64,000 bases of DNA from Methylohalomonas lacus (GCF_024808875.1 NZ_JANUCT010000011.1:1-64000), one strand, 5' to 3'; counted from the first letter of the stretch, positions 27,729 through 39,301 are shown. Notes: generated by a model from the sequence alone, not told the origin. A program made the numbers and translations.

Positions 27729-28691
27729 ATGGGGGATGAGCAAGCGCAATGCAACAACCGGGAAGCGTATATGAATAGCACCCCACAGGCTGTCAATGAT
27801 GCCGCCGCCGAATGGTTCGCAGCCATGCACGACGATGCTGTTGAAGAGTCGACTTGTACGGCATTCGCGGCATGGCTCGAAGCCGATCCGGCGCATCGGC
27901 AGGCGTATGCTGAACTCGAACGGATGTGGCACGGGCTTGATGGACTGGCCGCGGAGATGCAGTTTCACCAGGCCGGTGACCGTGGCACCCGTTCGGCCTG
28001 GTTACAGGCCTTGCGGCGCCCGCGTAATCGCTGGCTTGGTGCCGCCGCTGCCGTGATACTGGTGTTCGTGATCAGTTCCGCCTGCCTGATCGCGCCATCA
28101 TCCGTGCAGACCGAGTACCAGACCACACGGGTGGAAAAGAATTTCACCCTGCCGGATGGCTCGCAGCTTTTACTGGCCCCGGGATCGCGGCTGTCGGTGG
28201 CCATGAGCGACAGCGAGCGACGCATCGATCTGCATCGGGGCAGTGCTGTATTCTCCGTAAGCGCGGATCCCGAACGACCGTTTGATGTTAATGCCGCCAA
28301 TGGTCGCATCAGGGTCGTCGGTACCATCTTTGAGGTGCGCATCGATGAACGGGTTCACGTCGGTGTGCGCCGGGGTGCTGTCGACGTACTGATCGACGGC
28401 GCAGCGGAACCAACCCGGCTGAGCCGTGGCGACGGAGCGACCTATGACGATCGTGGCCTGACCCGCGTCACTCAGCAGGACGGTGCGCCGCCGGCCATCA
28501 GTGCCAACCTGCGCGATCCGCGCATGGCGTTGCTGGCTGGTGGCGCCCGTTTTCCAACTGCACCAGCCCCGGAACCGCGCGTGGCGAGTAACGAATCGCT
28601 GCACCACTGGCAACCGACGATGCGCCATCGTCGCGGTCGCCACTATACAGCCAGCGATAATACCCCATGGCTGAGCCTGTCGTTCGGCTGA
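27729..28691 (+). CDS. FecR-type anti-sigma/sigma regulator
   Basis: Single-span membrane regulator, 320 residues. The cytoplasmic N-terminal domain has AAAEWFAAMHDD and FAAWLEADPAHRQAYAELER followed by MW. A helix follows (LGAAAAVILVFVISSACLI), then the periplasmic FecR domain with FTLPDGSQLLLAPGSRL, RIDLHRGSAVFSV and GTIFEVRI. The first ATG has GAGG at good spacing; an ATG 42 bp later (MNSTPQAV) is an alternative. It starts 8 bp after the sigma gene. It should transmit or block a cell-envelope signal to that sigma factor. Confidence 0.86.
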   Translation: MGDEQAQCNNREAYMNSTPQAVNDAAAEWFAAMHDDAVEESTCTAFAAWLEADPAHRQAYAELERMWHGLDGLAAEMQFHQAGDRGTRSAWLQALRRPRNRWLGAAAAVILVFVISSACLIAPSSVQTEYQTTRVEKNFTLPDGSQLLLAPGSRLSVAMSDSERRIDLHRGSAVFSVSADPERPFDVNAANGRIRVVGTIFEVRIDERVHVGVRRGAVDVLIDGAAEPTRLSRGDGATYDDRGLTRVTQQDGAPPAISANLRDPRMALLAGGARFPTAPAPEPRVASNESLHHWQPTMRHRRGRHYTASDNTPWLSLSFG

Positions 28692-28697
28692 CGCCGC

Positions 28698-29039
28698 TCA
28701 GCCCGTCTCCAGCAGTACCTTGTTGCCAGTGACGCCAACGGTCAACGCCGTCAGCCGGTCGCCTTGGCAGGGGCCGTAAACGCAATAGCCGTTATCGATT
28801 TCGAATTCGGCTCCATGCAGGGCGCAGATGATCCGGGATTGATCGAGCGTCAGGAACTCACCCGGCATCCAGTCCAGTGCCGCGCCGGTATGCGGGCAGC
28901 TGTTGAGGTAGGCATAGACCCGGTTTTGCCGGCGGATCACCATGATTTCCTGGGGTCGGTCATCGATGCTGATGCAAAAGCCACGGCTGCCCGGGTCAGG
29001 GATCGCATCCAGACTGCAGAGTTCCAGCGGTTTCTTCAT
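28698..29039 (-). CDS. Rieske [2Fe-2S] ferredoxin-like protein
   Basis: A soluble 113-residue protein with the Rieske ligands CPHTG and, 17 residues after the histidine, CALHG, binding a [2Fe-2S] cluster through two Cys and two His. Length and lack of other domains fit the small Rieske ferredoxins or NirD-like proteins. I use the ATG; a TTG 9 bp upstream gives three extra residues. It is convergent with fecR (6-bp gap) and divergent from carA. The electron partner is unknown. Confidence 0.85.
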   Translation of the reverse strand: MKKPLELCSLDAIPDPGSRGFCISIDDRPQEIMVIRRQNRVYAYLNSCPHTGAALDWMPGEFLTLDQSRIICALHGAEFEIDNGYCVYGPCQGDRLTALTVGVTGNKVLLETG

Positions 29040-29083
29040 GGGTTTCAACGGCTTGTAGAATAGTTACCATTTCCGCCTGCGCA

Positions 29084-29112
29084 TAGACCCGGCGCGGCAT
29101 GTTCGCTAAAAT
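29084..29112 (+). promoter_or_regulatory. Candidate carA promoter
   Basis: TAGACC, 17 bases, TAAAAT. Each box matches consensus at four or five of six positions. A start near 29119 would give a 115-nt leader beginning just before a strong hairpin. Confidence 0.45.
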
Positions 29113-29128
29113 TAACGCCAGTTACAGG

Positions 29129-29159
29129 CGGGGGCCACCGATGCGGTGGCTCCCGTTTT
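29129..29159 (+). terminator. Terminator-like hairpin in the carA leader (possible attenuator)
   Basis: A 12-bp stem with one G-U pair, ATG loop, sequence CGGGGGCCACCG / CGGTGGCTCCCG, then TTTTG. It lies between the candidate promoter and carA, 75 bp before the start codon, so it could attenuate carAB. It could also end an upstream plus-strand transcript. Confidence 0.5.
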
Positions 29160-29234
29160 GCATGTCTGGCGTCCGGCCCGCAAAGCCCGGTTCCTGCAAG
29201 CATTTAACCAGACTTCTGAACCTGGAGGACCTCC

Positions 29235-30380
29235 TTGAATAAACCAGCCCTGCTGGCACTTGAAGACGGCAGTCTGTTTCGCGGCCGTTCGATCGGCGCC
29301 GACGGTCAGACCGTCGGCGAGGTGGTATTCAATACCGCCATCACCGGTTACCAGGAAATACTGACCGATCCCTCTTACTACAGGCAAATCGTCACCCTGA
29401 CACAGCCGCACATCGGCAACGTCGGCACCAATGCCGAAGACGAGGAGTCACAGCGGATCTACGCCGCCGGTCTGGTGGTTCGCGATCTGCCTGCCGAATT
29501 GAGCAACTGGCGGTCGCAGACATCGCTGGGTGACTATTTGCACGACAATAACATTGTCGCCATCGCCGATATTGACACCCGGCGGCTGACGCGACTGTTG
29601 CGCGAGCAGGGGGCCCAGCGCGGTTGCATCGTTGCCGGTGACAACATCGACGAAACCCAGGCGGTCGAAGCCGCGCGTGCATTTGCCGGCCTGAAGGGCG
29701 CCGATCTGGCGCGTGAGGTCTCCACTGCTACGGCCTACGAGTGGCGCCGCGGCAGCTGGCAACTGCATGGTGATAACGCCGCGGAGGTGCCGGCAGAGAA
29801 ACTGCCCTGGAACGTGGTGGCCTATGATTACGGCACCAAGCGCAACATTCTGCGCATTCTGACTGATCTCGGCTGCCGGTTGACGGTGGTGCCGGCACAG
29901 ACACCGCTGAACGAGGTGCTGGCGGAAAAGCCCGACGGCATCTTCCTGTCCAACGGCCCGGGCGATCCGGAACCCTGTGATTATGCCATTGAAACGATCC
30001 GCGGTTGCATCGACGCGAACATACCGACGTTCGGTATCTGTCTCGGTCATCAGCTGCTGGGGCTGGCCAGCGGCGGCAGGACAGTGAAGATGAAATTCGG
30101 TCACCACGGCGCCAACCACCCCGTGGTTGATATCGATACCGGCCGCGTCATGATCACCAGCCAGAACCACGGCTTTGCCGTCGACGAACAGACATTGCCG
30201 GAGACGATGAAAGCCACGCACCGGTCGCTCTTCGACGGTTCGCTGCAGGGCATTCATCACCGGAATGCACCGGCGTTCAGCTTCCAGGGCCATCCCGAGG
30301 CGAGCCCGGGACCGCACGATGTGAAGCCACTGTTTCAGCATTTCATTGATTTAATGCAGGCCGCGAATGCACGCAAATGA
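29235..30380 (+). CDS. carA: Carbamoyl-phosphate synthase small subunit (TTG start)
   Basis: Glutaminase subunit that feeds ammonia to CarB for arginine and pyrimidine synthesis. 381 residues: an N-terminal CPSase small-chain domain ([20 protein letters not shown]) and a class I amidotransferase domain with the nucleophile Cys269 in FGICLGHQ and the His-Glu pair in GHPEAS. GGAGG precedes the TTG by 6 nt; TTG is also used by E. coli carA. The last codons, including TGA, lie in the 10-bp repeat units of the carA–carB element. Confidence 0.97.
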   Translation: MNKPALLALEDGSLFRGRSIGADGQTVGEVVFNTAITGYQEILTDPSYYRQIVTLTQPHIGNVGTNAEDEESQRIYAAGLVVRDLPAELSNWRSQTSLGDYLHDNNIVAIADIDTRRLTRLLREQGAQRGCIVAGDNIDETQAVEAARAFAGLKGADLAREVSTATAYEWRRGSWQLHGDNAAEVPAEKLPWNVVAYDYGTKRNILRILTDLGCRLTVVPAQTPLNEVLAEKPDGIFLSNGPGDPEPCDYAIETIRGCIDANIPTFGICLGHQLLGLASGGRTVKMKFGHHGANHPVVDIDTGRVMITSQNHGFAVDEQTLPETMKATHRSLFDGSLQGIHHRNAPAFSFQGHPEASPGPHDVKPLFQHFIDLMQAANARK

Positions 30381-30621
30381 ACGCGAAGAAATGCGCGTGC
30401 GGCAGGGTAGGTCACTGGTCAATGAATGAACAGTAAAAGTGCTGAATGGACACGTACTGCATGTACGGGTTGGTTGATCGAAGTGCCGAAGCCTCTGCGC
30501 CCGGCGCATGGCAGGAACTCATGCATGATTTAAATACCAGCAACAGTGCGCTGGTTTGTTACTAATTAAGGTCGATATAGTGGCCACTCAATTTATTTGC
30601 GTTTATTTGCGTTCATTTGCG
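30361..30621. repeat. Decamer inverted-repeat element between carA and carB
   Basis: The left arm has 10-bp units CCGCGAATGC, ACGCAAATGA, ACGCGAAGAA from 30361. The right arm has TTTATTTGCG, TTTATTTGCG, TTCATTTGCG from 30592. The arms are inverted relatives: CGCAAATGAACGC on the left is the exact reverse complement of GCGTTCATTTGCG on the right. The ~200-bp spacer has no gene that I can support; it contains a CGTAC–TGCAT–GTACG hairpin. Confidence 0.85.
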
Positions 30622-30637
30622 GATTGGTTAAACAGTA

Positions 30638-33600
30638 ATGCCTAAGAGAACGGATATTCAATCCATTTTGATCATCGGCGCCGGCCCGATCGTTATCGGT
30701 CAGGCCTGCGAGTTCGACTATTCCGGCGCCCAGGCCTGCAAGGCGCTCAAGGAAGAGGGTTTTCGCGTCATCCTGGTGAACTCGAATCCGGCCACCATCA
30801 TGACCGATCCGAACATGGCCGATGCCACCTATATCGAGCCGGTGCGCTGGGAAGTTGTAGAACGGATCATCGCAAAGGAAAAACCCGACGCACTGCTGCC
30901 GACCATGGGCGGTCAGACCGCGCTCAATTGTGCGCTGGATCTCGACAAGCACGGCATTCTGGAAAAGCATGGCGTCCAGCTTATCGGCGCCTCCAAGCAG
31001 GCCATCGACATGGCCGAGGATCGGCAGCTGTTCCGTGAAGCCATGTCGCGTATCGGTCTGAGCACACCGCGTTCTGACATAGCTCATAGCATTGAAGAAG
31101 CCCGCACCATCCAGGAGTCAACCGGTTTCCCGGTTATCATCCGGCCGTCATTTACCATGGGCGGTTCCGGTGGCGGTATTGCCTATAACCGCGAGGAGTT
31201 TGTCGACATTGTCGAGCGCGGCCTGAAGGAGTCGATGAACCACGAGGTGTTGCTGGAACAGTCCGTTCTCGGCTGGAAAGAGTACGAAATGGAGGTGGTG
31301 CGCGACAAGAACGACAACTGCATCATTATCTGCTCGATCGAAAACCTCGACCCGATGGGTGTGCATACCGGCGACTCGATCACGGTGGCACCGGCACTGA
31401 CACTGACCGACAAGGAATATCAGATCATGCGCGACGCCTCCTTGGCGGTGTTGCGCGAGATCGGCGTTGAGACCGGTGGTTCCAACGTCCAGTTCGCGGT
31501 CAATCCCGATACCGGCGACATGATCGTCATTGAAATGAATCCGCGCGTGTCACGTTCATCGGCACTGGCGTCGAAAGCGACCGGCTTCCCGATTGCGAAG
31601 GTTGCGGCCAAGCTGGCGGTTGGTTACACGCTGGATGAACTTGCCAACGAAATCACCGGCGGCGCGACACCGGCGTCGTTCGAGCCGAGCATCGACTACG
31701 TCGTTACCAAGATTCCACGTTTTACGTTCGAGAAATTTCCGCGCGCTGATGATCGTCTGACTACGCAGATGAAGTCGGTCGGTGAGGTCATGGCCATCGG
31801 CCGTACGTTCCAGGAATCGCTGCAGAAAGCGATACGGGGCCTGGAAACCGATCACGACGGTTTCACCGAGCGGCTGAAGCCGGATCAGGCCGATGTGGTT
31901 GATCGGATTATCGCCGAACTGCGCGTACCGCGTGCCGAGCGGCTATGGTATGTCGGCGAGGCTTTCCGTTACGGCATGAGCATCGACGAGGTACACGAGC
32001 ATACCTGGATCGATCCCTGGTTCCTGGCACAGATTCGCGATTTGATGCTCGAGGAAGGTCAGGTCAAGACGGATGGTATCGCCGGCCTGACGGCCGAGCG
32101 GATCTATCAGCTGAAGCGCAAGGGTTTTTCCGACCGACGTCTGGCACGTTTGCTGGGTACGAACGAGGATGACATCCGCAAGCAGCGTCACGACTTCGGC
32201 ATCCGCCCGGTCTACAAGCGTGTCGACTCGTGCGCCGCCGAGTTCGCCACGCCGACCGGCTACATGTACTCGACCTACGAAGAGGAAAACGAGGCCGAGC
32301 CCAGCGATCGCAAGAAGATCATGGTGCTCGGCGGCGGTCCGAACCGCATCGGTCAGGGCATCGAGTTCGATTACTGCTGTGTACACGCGGCATTTGCCAT
32401 GCGCGAACTCGGTTACGAAACGATCATGGTCAACTGCAACCCGGAAACCGTATCCACCGACTACGACACGTCCGACCGGTTGTATTTCGAGCCGCTGTCA
32501 CTGGAAGACGTCCTCGAGATCGTCGAACTCGAGCAGCCCGAGGGCATTATCATCCAGTACGGCGGCCAGACACCGCTGAAACTGGCACGCGCACTGGAAA
32601 AGGCGGGTGCACCGATTATCGGCACGTCGCCGGACTCAATCGACCTGGCCGAGGATCGCGAACGTTTCCAGCGCCTGTTGAATGACCTGAACCTGAAGCA
32701 GCCGCCGAACCGCACCGCGCGTTCGCTGGAACAGGCCATCACCCTGGCCGAGGAAATCGGCTATCCGCTGGTCGTACGACCATCCTATGTCCTCGGTGGC
32801 CGTGCCATGGAAATCGTTTTCGGCGAGGAGGACCTGCGCGAGTACATGGACAAGGCCGTGTCGGTCTCGCATGAATCGCCGGTGTTATTGGACCGGTTCC
32901 TCAATGACGCTATCGAGGTGGATGTCGACGCGGTCTGCGATGGCAGCGACGTCGTCATCGGCGGCATCATGGAACATATCGAACAGGCAGGTGTCCACTC
33001 CGGTGATTCTGCCTGCTGTCTGCCGCCGCACAGCCTCAGTCGCGAGTTGCAGGACGAGATTGCCGATCAGGTTAAAAGCATGGCAAAAGGCCTGAATGTG
33101 GTGGGCCTGATGAATGTCCAGTTCGCGATCCAGAATGGCGCGGTCTTCGTGCTGGAAGTCAATCCGCGTGCCTCGCGTACCGTGCCCTTCGTTTCCAAGG
33201 CAGCCGGCGCGCCGCTGGCCAAGATTGCGGCACGTTGCATGGTTGGTCACACACTCAAAGATCAGAACTTCACCCAGGCCATCACTCCCGACTATTATTC
33301 AGTCAAGGAAGCGGTTTTCCCGTTTATCAAGTTCCCCGGTGTCGATCCCCTGCTGGGTCCGGAAATGAAGTCGACCGGCGAAGTGATGGGTATCGGGCTC
33401 AATTTTGGTGAGGCCTACGCCAAGGCGCAGCTGGCGGCCAACCAGATCATTCCGCGTCAGGGTCTGGCTTTCATCAGTGTCCGTGATGCCGACAAGGCCC
33501 AGGCACAAATTGTCGCGGCCGAACTCGATCGGCTCGGTTTCACGCTGTGCGCCACGCATGGCACGGCGCGGGCATTGCGTGACGCCGGCCTGAACTGTCT

Positions 33601-33868
33601 CGGTGTGAACAAGGTTCGTGAGGGCCAGCCGCACATCGTCGACATGCTGAAAAATGATGAAATCAATCTGATCGTCAATACGACAGAAGGCAAACAGGCA
33701 ATCGCCGATTCGTTCACGATCCGGCGTACCGCCCTGCAGCACCAGGTGTTCTACACGACCACCATGGCCGGCGCGACCGCCACGATCCTCGCCCTCAAGG
33801 AGCAGGACTCGGATCGCGTCAACCGTCTGCAGGATCTGCATCAGGGAGTCTTGAACACCCATGAGTAA
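30638..33868 (+). CDS. carB: Carbamoyl-phosphate synthase large subunit
   Basis: 1076 residues (E. coli 1073). Two ATP-grasp halves: the first with [28 protein letters not shown] and [11 protein letters not shown]; the second with [31 protein letters not shown] and [14 protein letters not shown]. An oligomerisation region lies between them and a C-terminal MGS-like allosteric domain starts near [10 protein letters not shown]. It makes carbamoyl phosphate with CarA. A 257-bp repeat-bearing gap separates it from carA; its 3' end overlaps greA by 8 bp. Confidence 0.98.
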   Translation: MPKRTDIQSILIIGAGPIVIGQACEFDYSGAQACKALKEEGFRVILVNSNPATIMTDPNMADATYIEPVRWEVVERIIAKEKPDALLPTMGGQTALNCALDLDKHGILEKHGVQLIGASKQAIDMAEDRQLFREAMSRIGLSTPRSDIAHSIEEARTIQESTGFPVIIRPSFTMGGSGGGIAYNREEFVDIVERGLKESMNHEVLLEQSVLGWKEYEMEVVRDKNDNCIIICSIENLDPMGVHTGDSITVAPALTLTDKEYQIMRDASLAVLREIGVETGGSNVQFAVNPDTGDMIVIEMNPRVSRSSALASKATGFPIAKVAAKLAVGYTLDELANEITGGATPASFEPSIDYVVTKIPRFTFEKFPRADDRLTTQMKSVGEVMAIGRTFQESLQKAIRGLETDHDGFTERLKPDQADVVDRIIAELRVPRAERLWYVGEAFRYGMSIDEVHEHTWIDPWFLAQIRDLMLEEGQVKTDGIAGLTAERIYQLKRKGFSDRRLARLLGTNEDDIRKQRHDFGIRPVYKRVDSCAAEFATPTGYMYSTYEEENEAEPSDRKKIMVLGGGPNRIGQGIEFDYCCVHAAFAMRELGYETIMVNCNPETVSTDYDTSDRLYFEPLSLEDVLEIVELEQPEGIIIQYGGQTPLKLARALEKAGAPIIGTSPDSIDLAEDRERFQRLLNDLNLKQPPNRTARSLEQAITLAEEIGYPLVVRPSYVLGGRAMEIVFGEEDLREYMDKAVSVSHESPVLLDRFLNDAIEVDVDAVCDGSDVVIGGIMEHIEQAGVHSGDSACCLPPHSLSRELQDEIADQVKSMAKGLNVVGLMNVQFAIQNGAVFVLEVNPRASRTVPFVSKAAGAPLAKIAARCMVGHTLKDQNFTQAITPDYYSVKEAVFPFIKFPGVDPLLGPEMKSTGEVMGIGLNFGEAYAKAQLAANQIIPRQGLAFISVRDADKAQAQIVAAELDRLGFTLCATHGTARALRDAGLNCLGVNKVREGQPHIVDMLKNDEINLIVNTTEGKQAIADSFTIRRTALQHQVFYTTTMAGATATILALKEQDSDRVNRLQDLHQGVLNTHE

Positions 33869-34337
33869 AGCACCGATTACAGCCAAGGGCGCAGAGAAAC
33901 TGCGCGAACAGCTGCACCAGATGAAAAGCGTCGAGCGGCCCAAGATCATCGAGGCCATCGCCGAGGCTCGCGCGCACGGCGATCTCAGCGAAAATGCCGA
34001 GTACCATGCTGCCAAGGAGCAGCAAAGCTTTCTCGAAGGCCGCATCAAGGAGCTGGAGATGCATCTTGCCGATGCCCAGGTGATTGACGTGACCAGCGTT
34101 AACGCCAACGGCAAGGTGGTGTTTGGTGCCACGGTTGATTTGCTGCATCTGGAGAACGACACCGAGGTGACGTATCAGATCGTCGGCGAAATGGAAGCCG
34201 ACATTGACAATGGCCTCATCTCGATAAGTTCACCGATCGCCCGGGCCCTGATTGGCAAGAACGAAGGCGACGTCACCAGCGTCCAGGCGCCCGGCGGCGA
34301 GGTCGAATATGAAATTCTCGAAGTACGCTATGAATAA
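33861..34337 (+). CDS. greA: Transcription elongation factor GreA
   Basis: RNA polymerase-binding factor that stimulates cleavage of backtracked RNA. 158 residues, with an N-terminal coiled coil ([20 protein letters not shown]) whose tip holds the acidic [18 protein letters not shown] motif. The C-terminal FKBP-like domain has [18 protein letters not shown]. The ATG lies within carB (8-bp overlap), the usual carB–greA coupling. Confidence 0.97.
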   Translation: MSKAPITAKGAEKLREQLHQMKSVERPKIIEAIAEARAHGDLSENAEYHAAKEQQSFLEGRIKELEMHLADAQVIDVTSVNANGKVVFGATVDLLHLENDTEVTYQIVGEMEADIDNGLISISSPIARALIGKNEGDVTSVQAPGGEVEYEILEVRYE

Positions 34338-34342
34338 CGTAT

Positions 34343-34433
34343 CTCGTCGCTCGTATCTCGTATCTCGCAGCTGCCGTTCAGGGGCCGCGAGTTGCTACCC
34401 GAGATACGAGATACGCTTCACGAGATACGCATT
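34343..34433. repeat. Heptamer inverted-repeat element 4 (greA/rlmE)
   Basis: Left arm units CTCGTCG, CTCGTAT, CTCGTAT, CTCG start at 34343. Right arm units CCGAGAT, ACGAGAT, ACGCTTC, ACGAGAT, ACGCATT start at 34399, in unbroken 7-bp register. The spacer is about 31 bp. The 17-mer ACGCTTCACGAGATACG recurs exactly in element 6. The right arm ends 11 bp before the rlmE start. Confidence 0.9.
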
Positions 34434-34444
34434 CGCGTCAGCGA

Positions 34445-35062
34445 ATGAGTAGGTCCCGCTCGCGCGGCTGGTTCCAGAAGCACAGCCGCGACACCTATGT
34501 GCGCCAGGCGCAGGCGGCCAACTACCGCGCCCGCTCGGCCTTCAAGCTGGCCGAGATTGACGAGCGCGAAAAACTCTTTCGTCCCGGCCAGACGATCGTC
34601 GACCTCGGCGCTGCCCCCGGCAGCTGGTCGCAGTACGTCGCGGAGAAAGTGCAGCCCGGCGGTCGAGTGCTTGCCATCGACCGGCTGGAGATAAAGCCCA
34701 TCGACGGCGTGAGCCTGATTCACGGCGATCTCGAGGACCCGGCCGTGGTCGAGAAGATCCGGGACTGGCTGGCGGGCCGTCCGGCGGACCTTGTAATCTC
34801 GGACGCCGCCCCCAATCTAACGGGTATAGCCGTAACTGATCAGGCCAACATGGCGGCGCTGGGGCGCCTGCTGGTAGGCTTGTGCCCGGCAACCCTGAAA
34901 CCCGGCGGTCATTTTCTGATCAAGCTGTTCCAGGGCGACGAACTGGCCGCGTATGTTGAGGAATTGCGGGAACATTTCCGTACGGTTGTGACTCGAAAAC
35001 CTGCAGCCTCGAAAGACACCTCGCGCGAGGTGTATGTCCTCGGGCGGGGCTATAATGTATAG
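34445..35062 (+). CDS. rlmE: 23S rRNA (uridine-2'-O-)-methyltransferase RlmE (FtsJ/RrmJ)
   Basis: Heat-shock-linked methyltransferase modifying U2552 of 23S rRNA with SAM. 205 residues: substrate-binding RARSAFKLAEID with Lys34, SAM motif VDLGAAPGSWSQ, DLVISDAAPN, LIKLFQG and SREVYVLG, giving the K-D-K-E catalytic set. It is followed by ftsH, its usual partner. No clear Shine-Dalgarno; the start is directly after heptamer element 4. Confidence 0.97.
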   Translation: MSRSRSRGWFQKHSRDTYVRQAQAANYRARSAFKLAEIDEREKLFRPGQTIVDLGAAPGSWSQYVAEKVQPGGRVLAIDRLEIKPIDGVSLIHGDLEDPAVVEKIRDWLAGRPADLVISDAAPNLTGIAVTDQANMAALGRLLVGLCPATLKPGGHFLIKLFQGDELAAYVEELREHFRTVVTRKPAASKDTSREVYVLGRGYNV

Positions 35063-35111
35063 TGGTAGTTACGATTTCTTTATGTCAATCAGCACGTTGT
35101 GAGGTATTCGC

Positions 35112-37049
<1,938 letters not shown>

Positions 37050-37052
<3 letters not shown>

Positions 37053-37079
37053 CAGGGACGCGTTAACGTGTCCCTGTCA
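37050..37079 (+). other. Strong hairpin starting at the ftsH stop codon
   Basis: TGACAGGGAC / GTCCCTGTCA: a perfect 10-bp stem whose first three bases are the ftsH TGA, with a loop GCGTTAACGT that is itself nearly palindromic. No T tract follows. Likely a 3'-end stabiliser or weak terminator. Confidence 0.55.
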
Positions 37080-37230
37080 TGCGTATCTCGTTTCTCGTGA
37101 AGCGTATCTCGTTGAAGTGATAGCTTGGTCTGTCATGGCATTTCCGGAAATAGAGTAGCCGTGATTGAGCTATAAAAAGCTATTTGTTGGCAATAACGAG
37201 ATACGAGATACAAACGACGAGATACGAAAG
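37080..37230. repeat. Heptamer inverted-repeat element 5 (ftsH/glmM)
   Basis: The left arm runs TGCGTAT, CTCGTTT, CTCGTGA, AGCGTAT, CTCGTTG from 37080. The right arm runs ACGAGAT, ACGAGAT, ACAAACG, ACGAGAT, ACGAAAG from 37196, all in 7-bp register. The spacer of about 80 bp has no gene. The reverse complement of the left arm matches the right arm of element 4 except for one extra heptamer. It occupies the place where folP normally lies. Confidence 0.9.
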
Positions 37231-37233
37231 TAA

Positions 37234-38589
37234 GTGGAAAGAAAGTATTTTGGCACCGACGGAATCCGTGGCACGGTTGGCAGCGGCTTCATCACGCCGG
37301 AATTTGTCCTGAAGCTTGGCTGGGCCGCCGGCCGCGTGCTCGGCAACGGTCGCAGCGGCCAGGTGCTGATCGGCAAGGACACCCGCATTTCCGGTTACAT
37401 GTTCGAGTCGGCACTGGAAGCTGGCCTGTCGGCCGCCGGCATGGACATCAGTCTGCTCGGCCCGATGCCGACGCCGGGCATTGCCTACCTGACCCAGAAT
37501 ACCCGGGCGATCGCCGGTGTCGTCATCAGCGCCTCGCACAATCCGTTCGAGGACAATGGCATCAAGTTCTTTTCCAGCAATGGTACCAAGCTGGCAGACA
37601 ACACCGAACTCGCCATCGAGGCGGAGATGGACCAGCCGGTTACTACGGTCGGTTCGGCCAGCCTTGGCAAGGCGCGCCGCTTCAGCGATGCGCTACGCCG
37701 TTATATGGAGTTCTGCAAGTCGACGATCAGTCCGCACGTCAATCTTGAGGGCCTGCATATCGTGCTCGATTGTGCGCATGGAGCCACTTACCAGGTAGCG
37801 CCGTTGCTGTTCGAAGAGCTGGGCGCAAGGGTTACCAGTATCGGCAACACGCCCGATGGCCTGAACATCAACCACGAATGTGGTGCCACGGCCCCCGCCA
37901 AGCTCCAACGGACCGTGCGCGACACCGGCGCTGATCTAGGCATCGCCTTCGACGGCGACGGCGACCGCGTGATCATGGTTGACGGCAATGGCGAATTGCT
38001 GGATGGCGACGAGTTGATGTATATCATTGCCGCTGACCGGCCGACTACGCTCAATGGTACGGTCGTCGGCACGCAGATGAGCAATCTCGGACTGGAGCAG
38101 GCACTGCGGGCGCTGGGTCTCGACTTTATCCGCACCAAGGTGGGCGATCGTTACATCTACGAGGCCATGGCAGCGCAGAACCTGGTGCTGGGGGGCGAGA
38201 CCTCCGGCCATATACTCTGCCTTGAGCTGACGACAACCGGTGACGGCATCATTTCGGCCCTGCAGGTACTGGAGGTGATGTACAACAGTGGCCGCAAGTT
38301 GCATGAACTCAAACAGGGCATGCAGAAACTGCCCCAGGTGCTGATCAACGTGCGCCTGCCGCGGCCGATGGATGTGGTTGGTATCGATTCCGTGCAGGCG
38401 GCGGTGCGCGATGCGGAATCCGCGCTGGGCGCGCATGGCCGCGTGCTGCTGCGGCCATCAGGAACCGAGCCCGTTGTGCGTGTCATGGTGGAAGGCGAAC
38501 AGGCAACGCACATCGAGGAACTGGCCCGGCAGATAGCGGGCGCCGTGACCGAAGTCATCGACGGTGCCGAGGCTTCGGCTCCCCGCTGA
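37234..38589 (+). CDS. glmM: Phosphoglucosamine mutase (GTG start)
   Basis: Converts glucosamine-6-phosphate to glucosamine-1-phosphate for peptidoglycan and LPS. 451 residues: [13 protein letters not shown] at the start, the active-site phosphoserine Ser101 in ISASHNP, the metal loop FDGDGDR, the sugar-binding GGETSGH, and the phosphate-binding [14 protein letters not shown]. The GTG start lies 3 bp after heptamer element 5, with only GAAAG as a possible ribosome site. Confidence 0.97.
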   Translation: MERKYFGTDGIRGTVGSGFITPEFVLKLGWAAGRVLGNGRSGQVLIGKDTRISGYMFESALEAGLSAAGMDISLLGPMPTPGIAYLTQNTRAIAGVVISASHNPFEDNGIKFFSSNGTKLADNTELAIEAEMDQPVTTVGSASLGKARRFSDALRRYMEFCKSTISPHVNLEGLHIVLDCAHGATYQVAPLLFEELGARVTSIGNTPDGLNINHECGATAPAKLQRTVRDTGADLGIAFDGDGDRVIMVDGNGELLDGDELMYIIAADRPTTLNGTVVGTQMSNLGLEQALRALGLDFIRTKVGDRYIYEAMAAQNLVLGGETSGHILCLELTTTGDGIISALQVLEVMYNSGRKLHELKQGMQKLPQVLINVRLPRPMDVVGIDSVQAAVRDAESALGAHGRVLLRPSGTEPVVRVMVEGEQATHIEELARQIAGAVTEVIDGAEASAPR

Positions 38590-38707
38590 ACCCGTGTAGC
38601 ATGTCCGGGTCTGATTGACTACCGACTGTATACGGGACGCCCGTGCAGCACACGGGCTTGCCCGAAAAAATGCCAATAACCCATTATTCCAATCAAGGCT
38701 TTTACCT

Positions 38708-39223
38708 ATGCATTACATGAAACGTTGTCTGATCCTGCTTGTGCTCTGCGCCATGACCAGTGTGGCCGTGGCGGAACCGGACGAGCCGCGCCGCGAGCCG
38801 CAGCGTACCGTGGCCAAATCGGACGCCGTGGATGCGCTCCACTCGTTCCAGGACGACCCCCTGAACGGCCTGCCCGCTGCCCAGATTTTCACCAAGTACG
38901 TCAAGGAAGATGGTGAATATCATATCTCCATGACGGAGCGGCTGGTGCCGTGGATGGTGAACCGGCAGGTGCCGCAACGTACCAAGGCGATCCTGCTATC
39001 GGCGTTTGTCGCCGGCAATTTCCAGGCGCAACTCGACGACGAGTCCAAGCTCGACGACACGGCCGCTGGCCTGCGCTATACCGTCGAGGTCTATGAAAAG
39101 CTGAAGCAGGAAGATCCGACCCTGATGGTGGCCGAACTGGATGAACTGGTCAGCGCCAAGGAAAAGGGCAACCTCGACAGCGCCATAGACCGGATGACCG
39201 GCGACGATGGCGGCGACGAATGA
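38708..39223 (+). CDS. Secreted protein of unknown function
   Basis: A 171-residue protein with a signal peptide (MKRCLILLVLCAMTSVAVA, cleavage before EPDEP). The mature part is charged and mostly helical, with no cysteines and no recognised domain; it includes SMTERLVPWMVNRQVPQRTK. Two close ATGs (38708 and 38717) are possible starts. It stands alone after glmM, where tpiA–secG often lie in related genomes. I do not recognise the family. Confidence 0.6.
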   Translation: MHYMKRCLILLVLCAMTSVAVAEPDEPRREPQRTVAKSDAVDALHSFQDDPLNGLPAAQIFTKYVKEDGEYHISMTERLVPWMVNRQVPQRTKAILLSAFVAGNFQAQLDDESKLDDTAAGLRYTVEVYEKLKQEDPTLMVAELDELVSAKEKGNLDSAIDRMTGDDGGDE

Positions 39224-39260
39224 CCGAGTCTGTGGGGCCGGAGGCTGGCCCGGAGCTAAG

Positions 39261-39297
39261 ATAGTCATTAACTATCAAAAAAATAAATAAATTCAAT
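39261..39297 (+). promoter_or_regulatory. OxyR-type binding site upstream of the peroxiredoxin
   Basis: ATAG-N7-CTAT-N7-ATAA-N7-CAAT. The four tetrads match the OxyR pattern ATAG-N7-CTAT-N7-ATAG-N7-CTAT at 14 of 16 positions with exact spacing throughout. It lies 82 bp upstream of a peroxide-scavenging gene followed by trxB, both typical OxyR targets. Confidence 0.7.
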
Positions 39298-39301
39298 TTT
39301 A

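Noticed and set aside
29224-29234. GGAGG-A-CCTCC as a hairpin hiding the carA ribosome site
   Set aside because: The single-base loop cannot form; an opened version has only three base pairs.
35051-35056. TATAAT as an ftsH promoter
   Set aside because: It spans the Tyr-Asn codons just before the rlmE stop, and no -35 lies at a suitable distance; probably chance.
39257-39283. GATAGT-CATTA-ACTATC followed by A residues as a terminator
   Set aside because: The tail is A-rich on the plus strand and no minus-strand gene ends here; the OxyR tetrad reading explains the symmetry better.
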